From Boesenbergia rotunda (Eukaryota; Streptophyta; Magnoliopsida; Zingiberales; Zingiberaceae): 64,000 nucleotides of DNA. The stretch's first letter is position 1, and each line of letters begins with the position of its first letter. The translations under genes were made by a program, and so were the position numbers. The DNA is taken from assembly GCA_024364735.1 (NCBI GenBank), contig JAGFNQ010007699.1:1-64000 (forward strand). Direction: 5' to 3'. A model generated the notes under the pieces. That model was given only the letters and a program-made list of their open reading frames with translations. It searched no databases and had not been told where the DNA came from. Below, one piece after another: positions 35,140 through 46,405 of the stretch.

Positions 35140-35986
35140 ATAAGGGAAATCATACTGGGGAGGCATGGTTGAGGTTGAGGGAGCAAGAGGGTCACTTGGT
35201 TGCCTTGGAAGGAGAAGAGTTGGAGAAGAGAGTGGTTTTGGATGTGAGGAGAAGAATGGGGGCATGGAGACCTTTTTATAGGCTATTCCCAAGCGCCCTG
35301 GAGGGAGAGGGCGCCCCGGATCAGGAGGGCGCCCGGTACGGTGAGGGCGCCCCCGCAGGGCTGAGCATAGGTTGCAGCTGCTTTTGGCAGCTTTCAACTT
35401 TTGACCGTTTGTATGGGGGCGCCCGTGAGGACACGGGCGCCTTGGTCAGCGAGGAGTGGCAGATTTCCTGCCAAAGGTGAGCCTAGGGGCGTCCGCAAGG
35501 GTCTGGGCGCCCTTAATAGCTGCTTTTGCAGCTTTTTGACCTAAAAGATGGAGGGAGAAGAGGAGGGGGCGCCCGAGGGGTCATGGGCGCCCATGGCCTT
35601 CTTTTTGACTAGCCTTAATCTGATTTTGACCATTTTGACTAGGTTTGACTGCTTTTGACTAGGTTTGACTGCTTCGACCATGGTTTGACTACTTTGACCA
35701 TGGTTTGACTATTGTTAATTCAAGCAACAATCAAGTTCGTTCTAAGCTACAGAATTTAACAAAAGTACAAAGATAAACTTTATTTTATTTGACTTAATTT
35801 TTACCCTCTCACCCATTCTAGAGTTGTCAATCATGTTTGCCTTATGGGTTTTGTGAGACAGGTTTAATAGATAGAATTATTTGAAAAATCATGATTTATT
35901 TTGAAAACAATTGAATTAATTTTGAAAACAGTTGATTTTGAGTTTATTTTTGAAAAATGTTCGAATCTACAATTAACTGAAAATTT
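35140..35986. other. Element D internal region with GGGCGCC palindromes
   Basis: Between about 35290 and 35600 the palindromic word GGGCGCC/GGCGCCC recurs, as in the D and E LTRs. TTTGACTA/GACCATGG repeats follow at about 35600-35715. No ORF is supported. Confidence 0.6.
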
Positions 35987-36263
35987 GTGTTAGATTTGAA
36001 TTTGACAATGAATAATTTGAATTTGAATTTCAAAGATTGGCTTCCAGGTCTTGGCGAGATACTAGGCCTTCTTTGGCCGTAGCCTTATTGGATCATCAAC
36101 CCTTTCCTTGACAAAGCCTTTCAATGAAATTTCATTTTCAAAATTAATCTTTGAAAAATTCTGGTCTAACTAGTTTGGGTCTTGGATCGGTAGCTTCGGC
36201 TAGTTCCGCCAAAATGGCTTCCCTAACGTACTATCATCTCACCTCCACCCAATACTATGTTGT
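35987..36263 (-). repeat. Conserved non-coding block shared by elements D and E (D copy)
   Basis: 277 bp matching 27405-27682 of E, with the same ends and only scattered substitutions. See that entry. Confidence 0.8.
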
Positions 36264-36401
36264 CAAATTTCAGTTAAGTTAGTTCAGTCCTTAAACTATC
36301 CAGTCCTAAGTCTAAGCATGGTAAATTGCAGAAATTAAATAAATAAGCAAACATGCAATTTGAAACAAGAATAGAGATTTATCTAACTATGAATATAGTT
36401 T

Positions 36402-38030
36402 TTAATTTGGCTCCCCCTGGACTAAAGTCGCGGTAATGGTTCGGCAAGATGTGATCTTGTCCTTGGGGATCCAGTATTGATTTGACCCAGTTTGTTTGTT
36501 CAACCACAGTTTGGGTACCCATGACTGAACTTTAGGTTTGGACTGGTTCAGTACAGCATAGTAGGATCTTTGTCTAGATTTGGTTCTATAGCTCAATCCG
36601 GATCGATTTAGTACCGACTTCTATTTTCCAAGAATCATGTCAAGACCGTTGGAACCAGAGGTGAATCGTTCTAAGGCAGCTCTAAAATCCTTAACTTGAG
36701 TTTTCAAGAAGGAGTTCTCTGTTTCAAGTTTTTCAACTTGAGCAGAGGTTCCTTCTTGAACCTTCTCAGTTAAGGGTTCAGAGTCTGCTCTCTCTTTCAG
36801 GAGTTTTACTTCCTATCTGAGAGACTCGACTCGGATTTTGGCTTTAGTCAAATCTCGAGAAAGATAAGAAATTAATTCGCATAATTGAATTCTAGAAAAG
36901 CCACTTACAGTTATTTCGCCATTTTCTGAAAAAATGAGTTTGCCGTCATCCTACTCTGATTCTGACTCGGTCTCGAGTTCTTCGGAGGCAGTCAGGGCTA
37001 GCAAGTTTGACTGGGGCGCCTCTTCTTCTTCTTCTGAGGAAGATTCGTCCCATGTTGCTTGGAGTGCTTTCTTCCTTTTTGTCTTTTTGGTCTCCTTTAG
37101 GTTCGGACACTCCGTCTTGTAGTGACCCTTCTTCTTGCACTCGTAGCAGGTCACGTTTGGTTTGTTCTTGTCATTTGAGGGTTCAGCTGAATCATCCTTC
37201 TTCCGGTTGACCTTTCTTCTGTTGGATTGATTCTTCAACTCCTTGTAGTAGTTCTGGGTCAGTCGGACCAGCTTAGGTCGATCTCCTTCGTCATCTTCTG
37301 AGTCTGAGTCTGAATCAGGCTCAGGTGCAGGTTGAGGTTTCTTCTTGGATATCCTTCCAGCTTTACCTGCAATAAAGGCAATGCCTTTCTCGGCCAGATT
37401 GCAGTTAGTCTGCTCATGCAACTCTAATTCAGAGAACAATTCATCTAATTTAATTTTTGAAAGGTCCCTTGAAACCTTGTATGCATCTACCATAGATGCC
37501 CACAAGGTGTTTCTCGGGAAAGCATTTAAAGCGTACCTTATTAGGTCACAGTTTTCTACCTTGTGACCGATGGTGTGTAGTCCGTTCATTAACTCCTGAA
37601 TTCGGGCGTGGAGTTGAGCTGCTGTTTCGTTGTCGTTCATCTTAATCGTGTACAGCTTGTTCAGGAGGAGATCTCTTTTGCTGATTCGAGTGTCTGAAGT
37701 TCCTTCGTGCAGCTCGATCAGCTTGCCCCACAGTTCCTTGGCACTGTTGAATGGTCCTACCCGATTCAACTCTTCCTTGGTCAGGTCGAATTGAAGGGTC
37801 TAAGTCGCTTTGGCATCAGCTTCAATTCTTCTTTTCAGAGCGGTATCCCACTCAGTGTACGACTGTGGTACTCCTTCAGCGTTCTTTGGAATCTCCAGTC
37901 CAGACTGGATGATTATCCACATATCCACCTGAGTTTTCAGGTGGACCTCCATTCGACTTTTCCAGTAGGAGAAGTCCTCTCCACTGAAAAGTGGTGGTCT
38001 GACTGTGCTAAATCCTTCTTGCATGACCAT
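36402..38030 (-). pseudogene. Element D gag, Sirevirus/copia type, nearly intact
   Basis: ATG at 38030 opens a gag with PLFSGEDFSYWKSRMEVHL near the start. An in-frame TAG lies at 37800-37802, after which the same frame runs to 36951. It includes LWGKLIELHEG, a CCHC knuckle (CYECKKKGHYKTEC) at about 37110-37152, and an acidic serine-rich stretch. A further segment to 36402 holds a coiled coil (LETENSFLKTQVKDF), the motif ALERFTSGSNGLDMILG and WVPK/WIPKD repeats, which in complete Sireviruses precede the protease. The frame ends there: no protease, integrase or RT follows. Gag forms the particle and binds RNA. Confidence 0.85.
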
Positions 38031-38228
38031 TTATCTGAAATTAACAATAAAAAGAAAAGGAATATCCCAAGACTTGGTCTTGGATTAGTAGTGCGGGAAA
38101 AAAGAAATATTTATCAAGGGGTGTTGCACCAACCTCGATTAACGAGAAAAAATTTCGATCGAAAAAAAATTAAAAAAAATCTGAAAAAAATCTCAAATTG
38201 GTGGTTGCACCAATTTTGAGCTTCCCCA

Positions 38229-38241
38229 CTCTGATACCACT
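38229..38241 (-). other. Primer-binding site of element D
   Basis: The minus strand reads GTGGTATCAGAG right after the LTR end at 38242, matching initiator tRNA-Met. Confidence 0.85.
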
Positions 38242-38680
38242 TGTTGGATCAAGAGAATACGATAGGGGGGTGAATATCGTAAATCGTTTTCGGATTAAAA
38301 ATAAGAGCATACGTAGCGGAAAATTAAATCACAACGCAAAGACGCATGTAGTTTTACTTAGTTCAGAGTCGCGGTCGGCTCCTACTCCAAGGCCCACGGT
38401 CGTTGACCATTTACTGCGGGCAATACTATAATCGCGCAAAATCTTATAAATAATTGTACAGTAGTAAGTGCAGTAAGAATACAATTAAAAATTGACTCTT
38501 CGTTACCGATGCCCAGTGTAGATCGTTCTTCGATGCGTAGGGTCGTCGCCGGCGCTAGAATCTCGAGATGGAGGATTTCTGGAGCAGAACGCTTGAGTTG
38601 AAGAGCGTATATGCGTTGGAAAACTTATTGTATAGAAGCCTTGGCGTTGAGTGCTATTTATAGCACTTCGGGGCGCCCTG
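38242..38680 (-). mobile_element. Element D, 5' LTR, cut by element F
   Basis: Starts TGTTGGATCAAGAG like the copy at 23611, with the hairpin at 38259-38280 (ACGATA/TATCGT) and the minus-strand TATA box near 38660. It breaks at 38680, where the F LTR begins. The U3 side should resume beyond F but is not found, probably because it is lost in the gap. Confidence 0.85.
38259..38280 (-). promoter_or_regulatory. U5 hairpin, element D 5' LTR
   Basis: ACGATA at 38259-38264 pairs with TATCGT at 38275-38280 around a C-rich loop (minus strand TTCACCCCCC). Confidence 0.7.
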
Positions 38681-40437
38681 TGTTAGTGAGAGCCCTAGAG
38701 CCAATCATATGATGATTACTTTTTGGACTCATTGTATCATATTCTTGTATATATTTCATATATATAAAGGCATTTCTTATGGTTATTGTACTTATGTGTA
38801 TTGGTGCCAAATAACTTAGTATAATAACGTCCTTGAGTAGAAAGTTCTTATCTATATCAATCGATTAGTTGAATCAATAGTGAGATGATATAGAGAACAC
38901 TACTCTTAATTATTCCTAGTCAAGTATTAACATTCAAGGACAATGTTAATGCATAGAGACTAGCATGTAGGTCAACATGATGACTTGATCTCACAAGTCA
39001 TGGATATAAGATATCAAGTTGACACATGGGTATACATTAGAGAATGTATACTGAATGGCCCGCCATAAGAAAGTATCATGGATCGTTATATGAGTGTCAT
39101 ATACTTTCTCATGTGACTATTAGTATGACTATAGTCCTAGACCTGAAGTTACCATAGTTCCCTACATAAGGAGTTACGTACTTTGGCTTCGTCAAACGTC
39201 ACCCGTAACTGGGTGGACTATAAAGGCGATTATTGGGTTTGTAACAAATTATGCGGAGGGATGTGAGTAACGTAGATGGGATCTATCCCTCCTATATGAC
39301 GGGAGTGATATCTTCGTTCTTGATAGAGTAAGACCACTAAGTGCATGGCCATGCCCAAATAAGGCAATATTAGATATTGAGCTTATTTGATTATAGTGAG
39401 TCTACTTGGAGATCAAGACATATAGATTGATTTGAGGATGACACGGTCTATGCCTCATGAAAGATCAATCTAGATATCGAGGATAGAAGGACGTTGTCAC
39501 ATATTGTGATGGTCACAATTATTAGTCACAATGGTGATGTTGGATCTCGACATTCTTGTAACTTGGGTAGCAATGATGTGTTGCTAGATACCTCTCATTG
39601 CTTATGTCCTTAAATAGGTTTAAGGGCATTGCCAACGTTACAAGAACCTATAGGGTCACACACATAGAGCAATAGATGGAGAATAAGTCCATATGATGGA
39701 CCGAGAGTAATGAAGTCAAAGTTTGACTTTGGCTAAATATGGAAAGTCCATAAAAGGCAAGTTTGACTTGACTCAAATTAGACAACTTGAGTTGGACTCG
39801 AGTTTGATGCAAGTGTTGGATGAATCTAATCATGGGAGAATAATGAAGTCAAAGTTTGACTTTGGCTAAATATGGAAAGTCCATAAAAGGCAAGTTTGAC
39901 TTGACTCAAGCCACATCACCTTGACTTGACCAAGTGATGACTTGGTATCATCATGAAGGCTAAGTAACCTCCCCATTTGAATTTTGAATTCAAATAGGGG
40001 GTTACTCAAGGTGGTGGCCGGCCACTTAAACACACAAAAGAGGTTTTTTTGTGTGTGGGTGATTTGATTCTTCTCCTCTCTTGTTTTTGTTTTGTTTTGC
40101 TCTCCCTCTCCTCTCATCTTGCCGAGACCCCAAGTAGTGCTAGCACACTTTTGGGCTCTCATCTCCATTCTCTTGCTTGTGTGGATACTTCTAGAGGGTT
40201 GCTACTTTGCATCCTTGAGATCCGACACCAACCGAGGAGCGAGCGGGAATTGCGGGGCACGCATCGAAGGTAGTTTTTCTCTTCTCTAATAGATCTAGGT
40301 TGTAGATCAGTTTTGAAGCATGTAAACGAGCACTCGTAAATTTTGAAATGGTTTTCTTCGCTCGGATCCTTTCTATTGGGGCTTTCTGGGTTTCCGCGAC
40401 GCGAAAAAGCGGTTTTCGCGGCCCGAAAAACCCTACA
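38681..40437 (+). mobile_element. Copia element F, 5' LTR (1757 bp)
   Basis: Starts TGTTAGTGAGAGC and ends AACCCTACA directly before a PBS. It contains a direct duplication of about 70 bp (39710-39782 and 39841-39910) built around AGTCAAAGTTTGACT. A pyrimidine-rich leader lies near 40060-40120. It is inserted in the D LTR. Short ORFs in it are not supported. Confidence 0.82.
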
Positions 40438-40438
40438 G

Positions 40439-40452
40439 TGGTATCAGAGCCA
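40439..40452 (+). other. Primer-binding site of element F
   Basis: TGGTATCAGAGCCA one base after the LTR end, complementary to initiator tRNA-Met. Confidence 0.9.
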
Positions 40453-42066
40453 CGAGCGAAGCTTGTGCTCGTTTTGGTTTTTATTTTTTTGTATTAGATA
40501 AAAAATTTAGATAATTTTATGCTTCTGTAATGTTTCTAAATTTTAGGATTTTTTGAGTATTTTTCCTCGTAGAGGCAAAGCGACGAGTGCGAAGCACTTG
40601 TAGACTTTGCCACCGAGAAAAACTTCTCCGAAACGGCAAGTTTCGCCCAAATGGATTTTGGGACAGCGGGTAAAGGCACTGTATAATCGCAAGAAGACAC
40701 TCGTGAAGGTTATTTCACGAGTAGGGGCGCTGCCCCTAACCCCGCAAGGGGCCTTGTCTCGCGATTACGCCCGAAACCCGCTTACCGGGACCACCGCGGA
40801 GTTGTGACTCGAAAAATTCTAAAAATCAGTAGAAAAATTATATAAAATCTGTAAAATTACATAATTTTGAATTATGTACAGTAGTGTGATGGTCATGGCC
40901 CAAAACCCAATTTTTAATAAGATTAAAATTGTGTTGTAATTCATAATACGGCCTGCGCGCCGTTTTTGTACATGTGCGTGTTGTATTGTGTTTGCGACCT
41001 GCATGTCGGCTTTTAATATTTTATTTCTGTTGTATTTCATATTTAGACTCGAATGTAACTCGAGTATAAAAATTTGTAATGTACAAAAGTGAAGACGACG
41101 GAAATTCCGGAGAACTTGGACTCGGGAGAACTAGCCGACAACACCAAGACGGTCAAGAGGAAGCGCTTGGAGAAGCCGCTAGACCTAGGTTAACCATCGG
41201 ATCCTCTCATTGGCTTGAGAGGGTCTTAGTAGGGCCATGACCAAGTCACTTATGTTTATTTTTATTATTGCTATGCTTGTGATGTATATGATGCATGATA
41301 ATGTAGAATAGTAAAAATAAACTTAAGTGTATGAGATGCACAAGTAATGTGGGAACCACATTTTGATGTGCACTTAATACACATTTAGGATTAAATTAGA
41401 TTTCATAAATGCCTAGATGTGATGCACATCCTCGATTAGATTAGATCTAAAACGAATCAACTCGTAAACGCCTACCGGGCCCTGATACCCATCACTACCT
41501 CGATCATATGCGCTTGTCGATTCTGCCAAAGCAGAGCAACGCATTTAATCTTGGTGGGATGCGGAGGGACAACCTTGGTCCCGCCTATCACGCTTGGGTT
41601 AGATCGAGCTCAATCAGATTGAGTAACTAGTTAACTCAATTGGATCGAGTAAAGCTATAGGCGTATTCCAATAGTTGGAAAGGTAGGACAAGATCGCATT
41701 TATCAATAGTCTTGGGAGATTTAGCCAAAGCTAACTCAAGATTATTCATAAATGTTAATTCTTGATCCTATAAACAAGAGTTGCATAGAGATGTAATTGG
41801 TAATTAGTACCTACCGATCATACTATGTCTTGGGCGATTTAGCCAAAGCTAACTCAAGGCGTAGTATGATGTGGATCTTGACCTACGAGAATTATAGTTA
41901 GTTGGTGTGGATCTAGTAGTGTGGTTTTACCACATCTATGACTCGATTCTACCAAAGCCTTATAATTCAGTGGGAGCATCATTTAATTAAATGCCTAGTT
42001 AAATGATAAATAAAATATGATACAATGGTGGATATTTATTTTCTGCATTTTATGTTGTAGATTACC
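40453..42066 (+). other. Leader of element F
   Basis: A long untranslated leader between PBS and gag. It has a GC-rich block at 40580-40805 and repeated CTTGGGMGATTTAGCCAAAGC segments near 41722 and 41830. No ORF of note. Confidence 0.6.
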
Positions 42067-42985
42067 ATGTCTTCAAACGCGAATACTCTCTCTCTGCGAT
42101 CTGTCCTTGAGAAGGACAAGCTCACTGGAGCTAATTTCCTGGACTGGTACAGGAACTTGAGGATAGTCCTCAAACAGGAACGTAAGCTGTACGTTCTAAA
42201 GCAAGCAGTTCCTGAAGCACCACCACCCTCAGCCATTCGTAGTGTTAGAGATGCTCATCAGAAGCATCTAGATGACGCGTTAGACGTGTCATGCCTAATG
42301 TTATGCTGCATGTCCTCTGAGCTTCAGAAGCAACACGAGAACATGAATGCTTACGATATGATTGGCCACCTCAAGCAATTATATCAAGGGCAGGCAAGGC
42401 ATGAGCGGTTCGAAGTGACTCAGGCCCTCTTTTCATGCAAGATGAAAGAGGGAACCCCAGTAGGAACTCACGTACTCAAGATGATTGGGTACGTCGAGAA
42501 CCTCGATAGTCTAGGGTTTCCCTTGGGCCAAGAGCTGGCTACCGAGCAGATTCTGCAATCGTTGCTGCCAGGTTACCGTCAATTCGTCATGAATTACAAC
42601 ATGAACGAATTAGACAAACCACTTCCCGAGATACTCAACATGTTAAGAACTGCTGAGCCTAATCTCACCAAGCCTAGTACCGTCTTGATGGTACAGAAGG
42701 GCAAAGGCAAGGGTAAGTGGAAGCCCAAAGGTAAGGGTAAGACCCAAACCAAGGGCAAAGCCAGCTCTGCAGCACTTAAACCCAAGGGTGGGGTGCAGAA
42801 GGATGCCACCTGTTTCCATTGCGGTGAGAAAGGGCATTGGAAGCGGAACTGCAAGGTATACCTGGAAGATCTGAAGAAGAAGAGAAGTGAGACTTCTACT
42901 TCAGGTATAAATGTTATAGAAGTCAACCTTTCTATTTCTACATCATGGGTATTAGATACTGGGTGTGCTTCTCACATTTGTACTA
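42067..42985 (+). CDS. Copia gag-protease of element F, open up to the assembly gap
   Basis: ATG at 42067 opens 306 clean codons. Residues 1-200 are a copia gag domain (LTGANFLDWYRNLRIVL, CCMSSELQKQHENMNAYDMI, GTHVLKMIGYVENLDSLG). Residues about 210-240 are a lysine/glycine-rich basic stretch. A CCHC knuckle (CFHCGEKGHWKRNC) spans 249-262. The protease active site WVLDTGCASH follows, with the Asp at about 297. The frame then runs into N bases, so protease, integrase and RT cannot be seen. Gag packages the RNA and the protease matures the polyprotein. No stop in this stretch suggests a fairly young copy. The gag resembles that of element K. Confidence 0.9.
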
Positions 42986-43471
42986 NNNNNNNNNNNNNNN
43001 NNNNNNNNNNNNNNNNNNNNNNNNNNNNNNNNNNNNNNNNNNNNNNNNNNNNNNNNNNNNNNNNNNNNNNNNNNNNNNNNNNNNNNNNNNNNNNNNNNNN
43101 NNNNNNNNNNNNNNNNNNNNNNNNNNNNNNNNNNNNNNNNNNNNNNNNNNNNNNNNNNNNNNNNNNNNNNNNNNNNNNNNNNNNNNNNNNNNNNNNNNNN
43201 NNNNNNNNNNNNNNNNNNNNNNNNNNNNNNNNNNNNNNNNNNNNNNNNNNNNNNNNNNNNNNNNNNNNNNNNNNNNNNNNNNNNNNNNNNNNNNNNNNNN
43301 NNNNNNNNNNNNNNNNNNNNNNNNNNNNNNNNNNNNNNNNNNNNNNNNNNNNNNNNNNNNNNNNNNNNNNNNNNNNNNNNNNNNNNNNNNNNNNNNNNNN
43401 NNNNNNNNNNNNNNNNNNNNNNNNNNNNNNNNNNNNNNNNNNNNNNNNNNNNNNNNNNNNNNNNNNNNNNN
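42986..43471. other. Assembly gap (486 N)
   Basis: A run of undetermined bases inside element F. What follows is unrelated to copia pol and to the D LTR, so much more than 486 bases is probably missing. Confidence 0.95.
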
Positions 43472-43718
43472 TGAGGGGGAGGTATATATAGGACCGAGTG
43501 ACTAATGTCAGCCGTCCGATGGCGATCCGGTGAAAAAGCGGGAATAGATCCAAGCCATCCATCGGCACCACAAATAAGCCTCGGGAAAGCACATAACGAT
43601 CACGACGTGCTGACGCCTCAATGCTTGGGAAATCCAATAACCAAAGGACACGTGGCCCTCAACAGTTAATGTGGGGATACGAATCGACCCGTTGAGATTC
43701 GGGGATAAGACATGAATG
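43472..43718 (+). other. Fragment of the repeat that hosts element G
   Basis: Contains TATATATAGG at about 43483-43492 and looks like LTR sequence. It is interrupted at 43723 by G and continues at 49010. Family not recognised. Confidence 0.4.
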
Positions 43719-43741
43719 ACATGTGTAAGGATCGATTCCGT

Positions 43742-43767
43742 ACGCTAGAGGGGGGGGTGAATAGCGT
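43742..43767 (-). promoter_or_regulatory. U5 hairpin, element G 3' LTR
   Basis: ACGCTA at 43742-43747 pairs with TAGCGT at 43762-43767. Compared with D (ACGATA/TATCGT), one stem pair differs on both arms. The loop is the same C-rich sequence. Confidence 0.7.
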
Positions 43768-44180
43768 TTCGAACTCTTTCTTGAACCTGCGTTGTTAGTA
43801 GCACAACGGAATATATAAAAACAAACAAAAACAACGCTAACAAACCGTATTTAGTTGGTATCCACCCCGGTCGGGTGACTAATCCAAAAATCCTTCGGCG
43901 GATCAAACCCCGGATAACCTCCGGCTAGAAGTCGTCGCTCCTTGTGGGTGGAGAAACCTCGCCACAACACCAAGGACACTTAGAGAACGAAGTAGACTAC
44001 TATCTTGCCTTACCCAAGCAAGATTCGTCAAGAAACTCAGCCACCACGAAGTCCTCTTTAAATAGGACTCGGGGCTGATTTCTCGCTACCAGTCTACTGC
44101 CCCCAGGGCAGTCGACTGGTGCCAGCCAAATTCGACCGTTGTACCCCAACGTTCGAATTTGCCAGCTCACCAGCCACCTA

Positions 44181-44211
44181 CCAGTCGACTGCCCCCAGGG
44201 CAGTCGACTGG
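44181..44211. repeat. Perfect 14-bp hairpin CCAGTCGACTGCCC/GGGCAGTCGACTGG
   Basis: Two 14-base arms with a 3-base loop CCA. Further copies, some with one or more mismatches, are at 44089-44119, about 45164-45193, 45861-45890, 45921-45951, 48452-48482 and 48544-48574. Four are in the LTRs and three in the interior of element G. Confidence 0.85.
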
Positions 44212-46405
44212 TCCCTAGCTGAACCCTTTCCCGAGTACATTCACACAGCACTCGATCCTCACGACTCGACTGACTCCTCCTCCGTAGCCTCGACTGTTGC
44301 CTTCGCGCCCTCTTCATCTTCGGCCCTCGTCCCTCGGATGCGCACGCAAACCTCCAGTTTGCCTCCATGCCACCCTTCACGTATGCCTCAAAGTCCGCGC
44401 CCATCAGCTCATCGTCCCTGCTCTCCAAGGTCCCTCAGATGCACACACCAGCCTCCAGCTGGCCTCCATGCCGTCCTTCACCGTACTGAGGCTGTCCAGT
44501 CAGGTCCATATGCGTAACCTGTACAACTTGCACACTCAACATACGCATATCAAATACAAGGGAAAACCTAACTTAAACCCTTTGCCCAAACATTAAAACT
44601 CATGGTCACACCAGACCATCTTAGGGCCGATTGCTCCAACAATCTCCCCCTTTTTGATGTTTGGCAATTCGTTTAAGTTAGGAAAGCAAGATAGTAGTAA
44701 ATAGCAAAAACAATGCTAAATGAATGCATATGCAATGCATAACTGGATCCTATCCCAAGGCATCCCACACCTAACCCTCCAAGTTAGGAATTTTACACAC
44801 CTAACCCTCCAAGTTAGAATTTTCACGGGCTTTTTATAGCTTCTCCCAAGCTCCCCCTACATTGGACTTACAAAGTCTTTTTAAGAACCTCTCCAAGGTT
44901 CCCCTTACGCCAAGAAGGGAGCAACCATGCTCCCCCTTAATTTTAGCTCCCCCTAAACCTAGGGTTTCTAGCAAAGGTATTAGTTTCCCACTTAAACACA
45001 ATATTTCTCCCCCTTTGCCATACATCAAAAAGAACCCAACAATATCCAATTATTGGTTCTTTACATCCCCAATGATCCTAAACATAGTGTACTAAACCCC
45101 CATACACTTGTTCCTTGTCATTTGGATCCCAAGTCAGCTGCTGGATACCCACACCAGCCCTGACCAGTCGACTGCCCCCAGGGCAGTTGACTGATACTCT
45201 GATAATTAGTTTTCTGGCCGAATTTCAGAAACGCGCCAGAAATTCCATAAATCTCCAAAAATTCCCAAATTTCGTGGAGAACTTTGTGGTACCCATACCT
45301 ACTTGGGAAAAATACATTTCACCATGTATCTATCCCCATTCCCAAGTTTGGTATAAAATCCAAAAGTTTTCTTATGAAAATTAAGGCAAATAGGAGACAA
45401 TCTCCCCCTTAACCCATGCCTTCTCCCAATTTTTATTTTTCCCAGGTCAAGTTCTACCCAACTTAACCTCCTAAACACCATGTTGAGTTATCCCCAACCC
45501 AACATCCGAGTTCTTCCCCTTTTGGACACCATTAAGGCTTGCTCCCAAGCAACCTTCCCCTTAGTGCCAAAAAGAACTCAACAACACTCTAAAATATTCT
45601 AAAGTTTGCAAACACACTTGCTAGGATATACCCAATCCTAGAAAAATATGATATCATGAAAATATCAAGTGTGTTTGACTTTTGGTACACATCTAAAAAA
45701 AATTAGCATTTTGAAATCAAGCCATTATTCCTTGTGTTTGCCTCTTCTAACCCTTTCAAATTGACCCAAGGAATTGTCCTCAACTTAAGGTTATCCATAA
45801 TTCCAAGTGTTTCTGAAAAACCCCTTCAGAAATCACTTATTAACACTCTGCCCAGACCCTCAGTCGACTGTCCAAATGGCAGTCAACTGCCAAAACTCAC
45901 AGAGAGTTTCCGAGCTCTTACCAGTCGACTGCCCCCAGGGCAGTCGACTGATACCTGTTTTTCAGGTTTTCAGGCCGAAATTCAGAAATCTCCTAAAAAT
46001 TCTACAAATCTCTAAAAATTTTGAAATTTTGTGGGGAGACTTGTGAAGCCAATATTTACGTGGGAAAAATACGTTTCCAAACAAATGTACTCCGAATCCC
46101 AAGATTAGCACAAAACTCCACTTATCCTAAAGTGTATCATTAAAACCTTAGCTCAAAGTTCTAATTTCGACCTCACCTTGATGCTTCTTCTCATACTCAT
46201 TCATAATCCATTAGTAGCATCAAGTTACATGGTATTTTTACATTAAACCCAATTTCTTTCAATTATAATACCATTTTCACCCTTTTTCTCCCTAAATCCC
46301 TTTTTTGTGTGCCAAAACCTAGAATTAAGACTTATCCGAGTCTCCCAATCCTATTTGGTACATTTCATCTAATTCCTTGGGAGAAAAACTTTTGAGATCC
46401 ATTTA

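Larger units (their letters stand above)
43724..44641 (-). repeat. Element G, 3' LTR (918 bp)
   Basis: Starts TGTAAGGATCG, ends GCTCCAACA. It has the U5 hairpin at 43742-43767 (ACGCTA/TAGCGT), a minus-strand TATA box (CTATTTAAAG) at about 44055-44065, and two CAGTCGACTG hairpins at 44089-44119 and 44181-44211 on its U3 side. The open frames at 44000-44517 cross the palindromes and are not genes. Confidence 0.9.

Noticed and set aside
40730..40780. Possible organelle or rRNA-derived DNA (GGGGCGCTGCCCCTAACCCCGC)
   Set aside because: Only a short GC-rich block in the F leader; no rRNA or plastid gene could be read around it.
44000..44517. Overlapping 142- and 132-codon ORFs on both strands, repeated at 48363-48880
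   Set aside because: Both occur in the G LTRs. Frames stay open because of GC-rich palindromes; no domain, and they overlap promoter signals.
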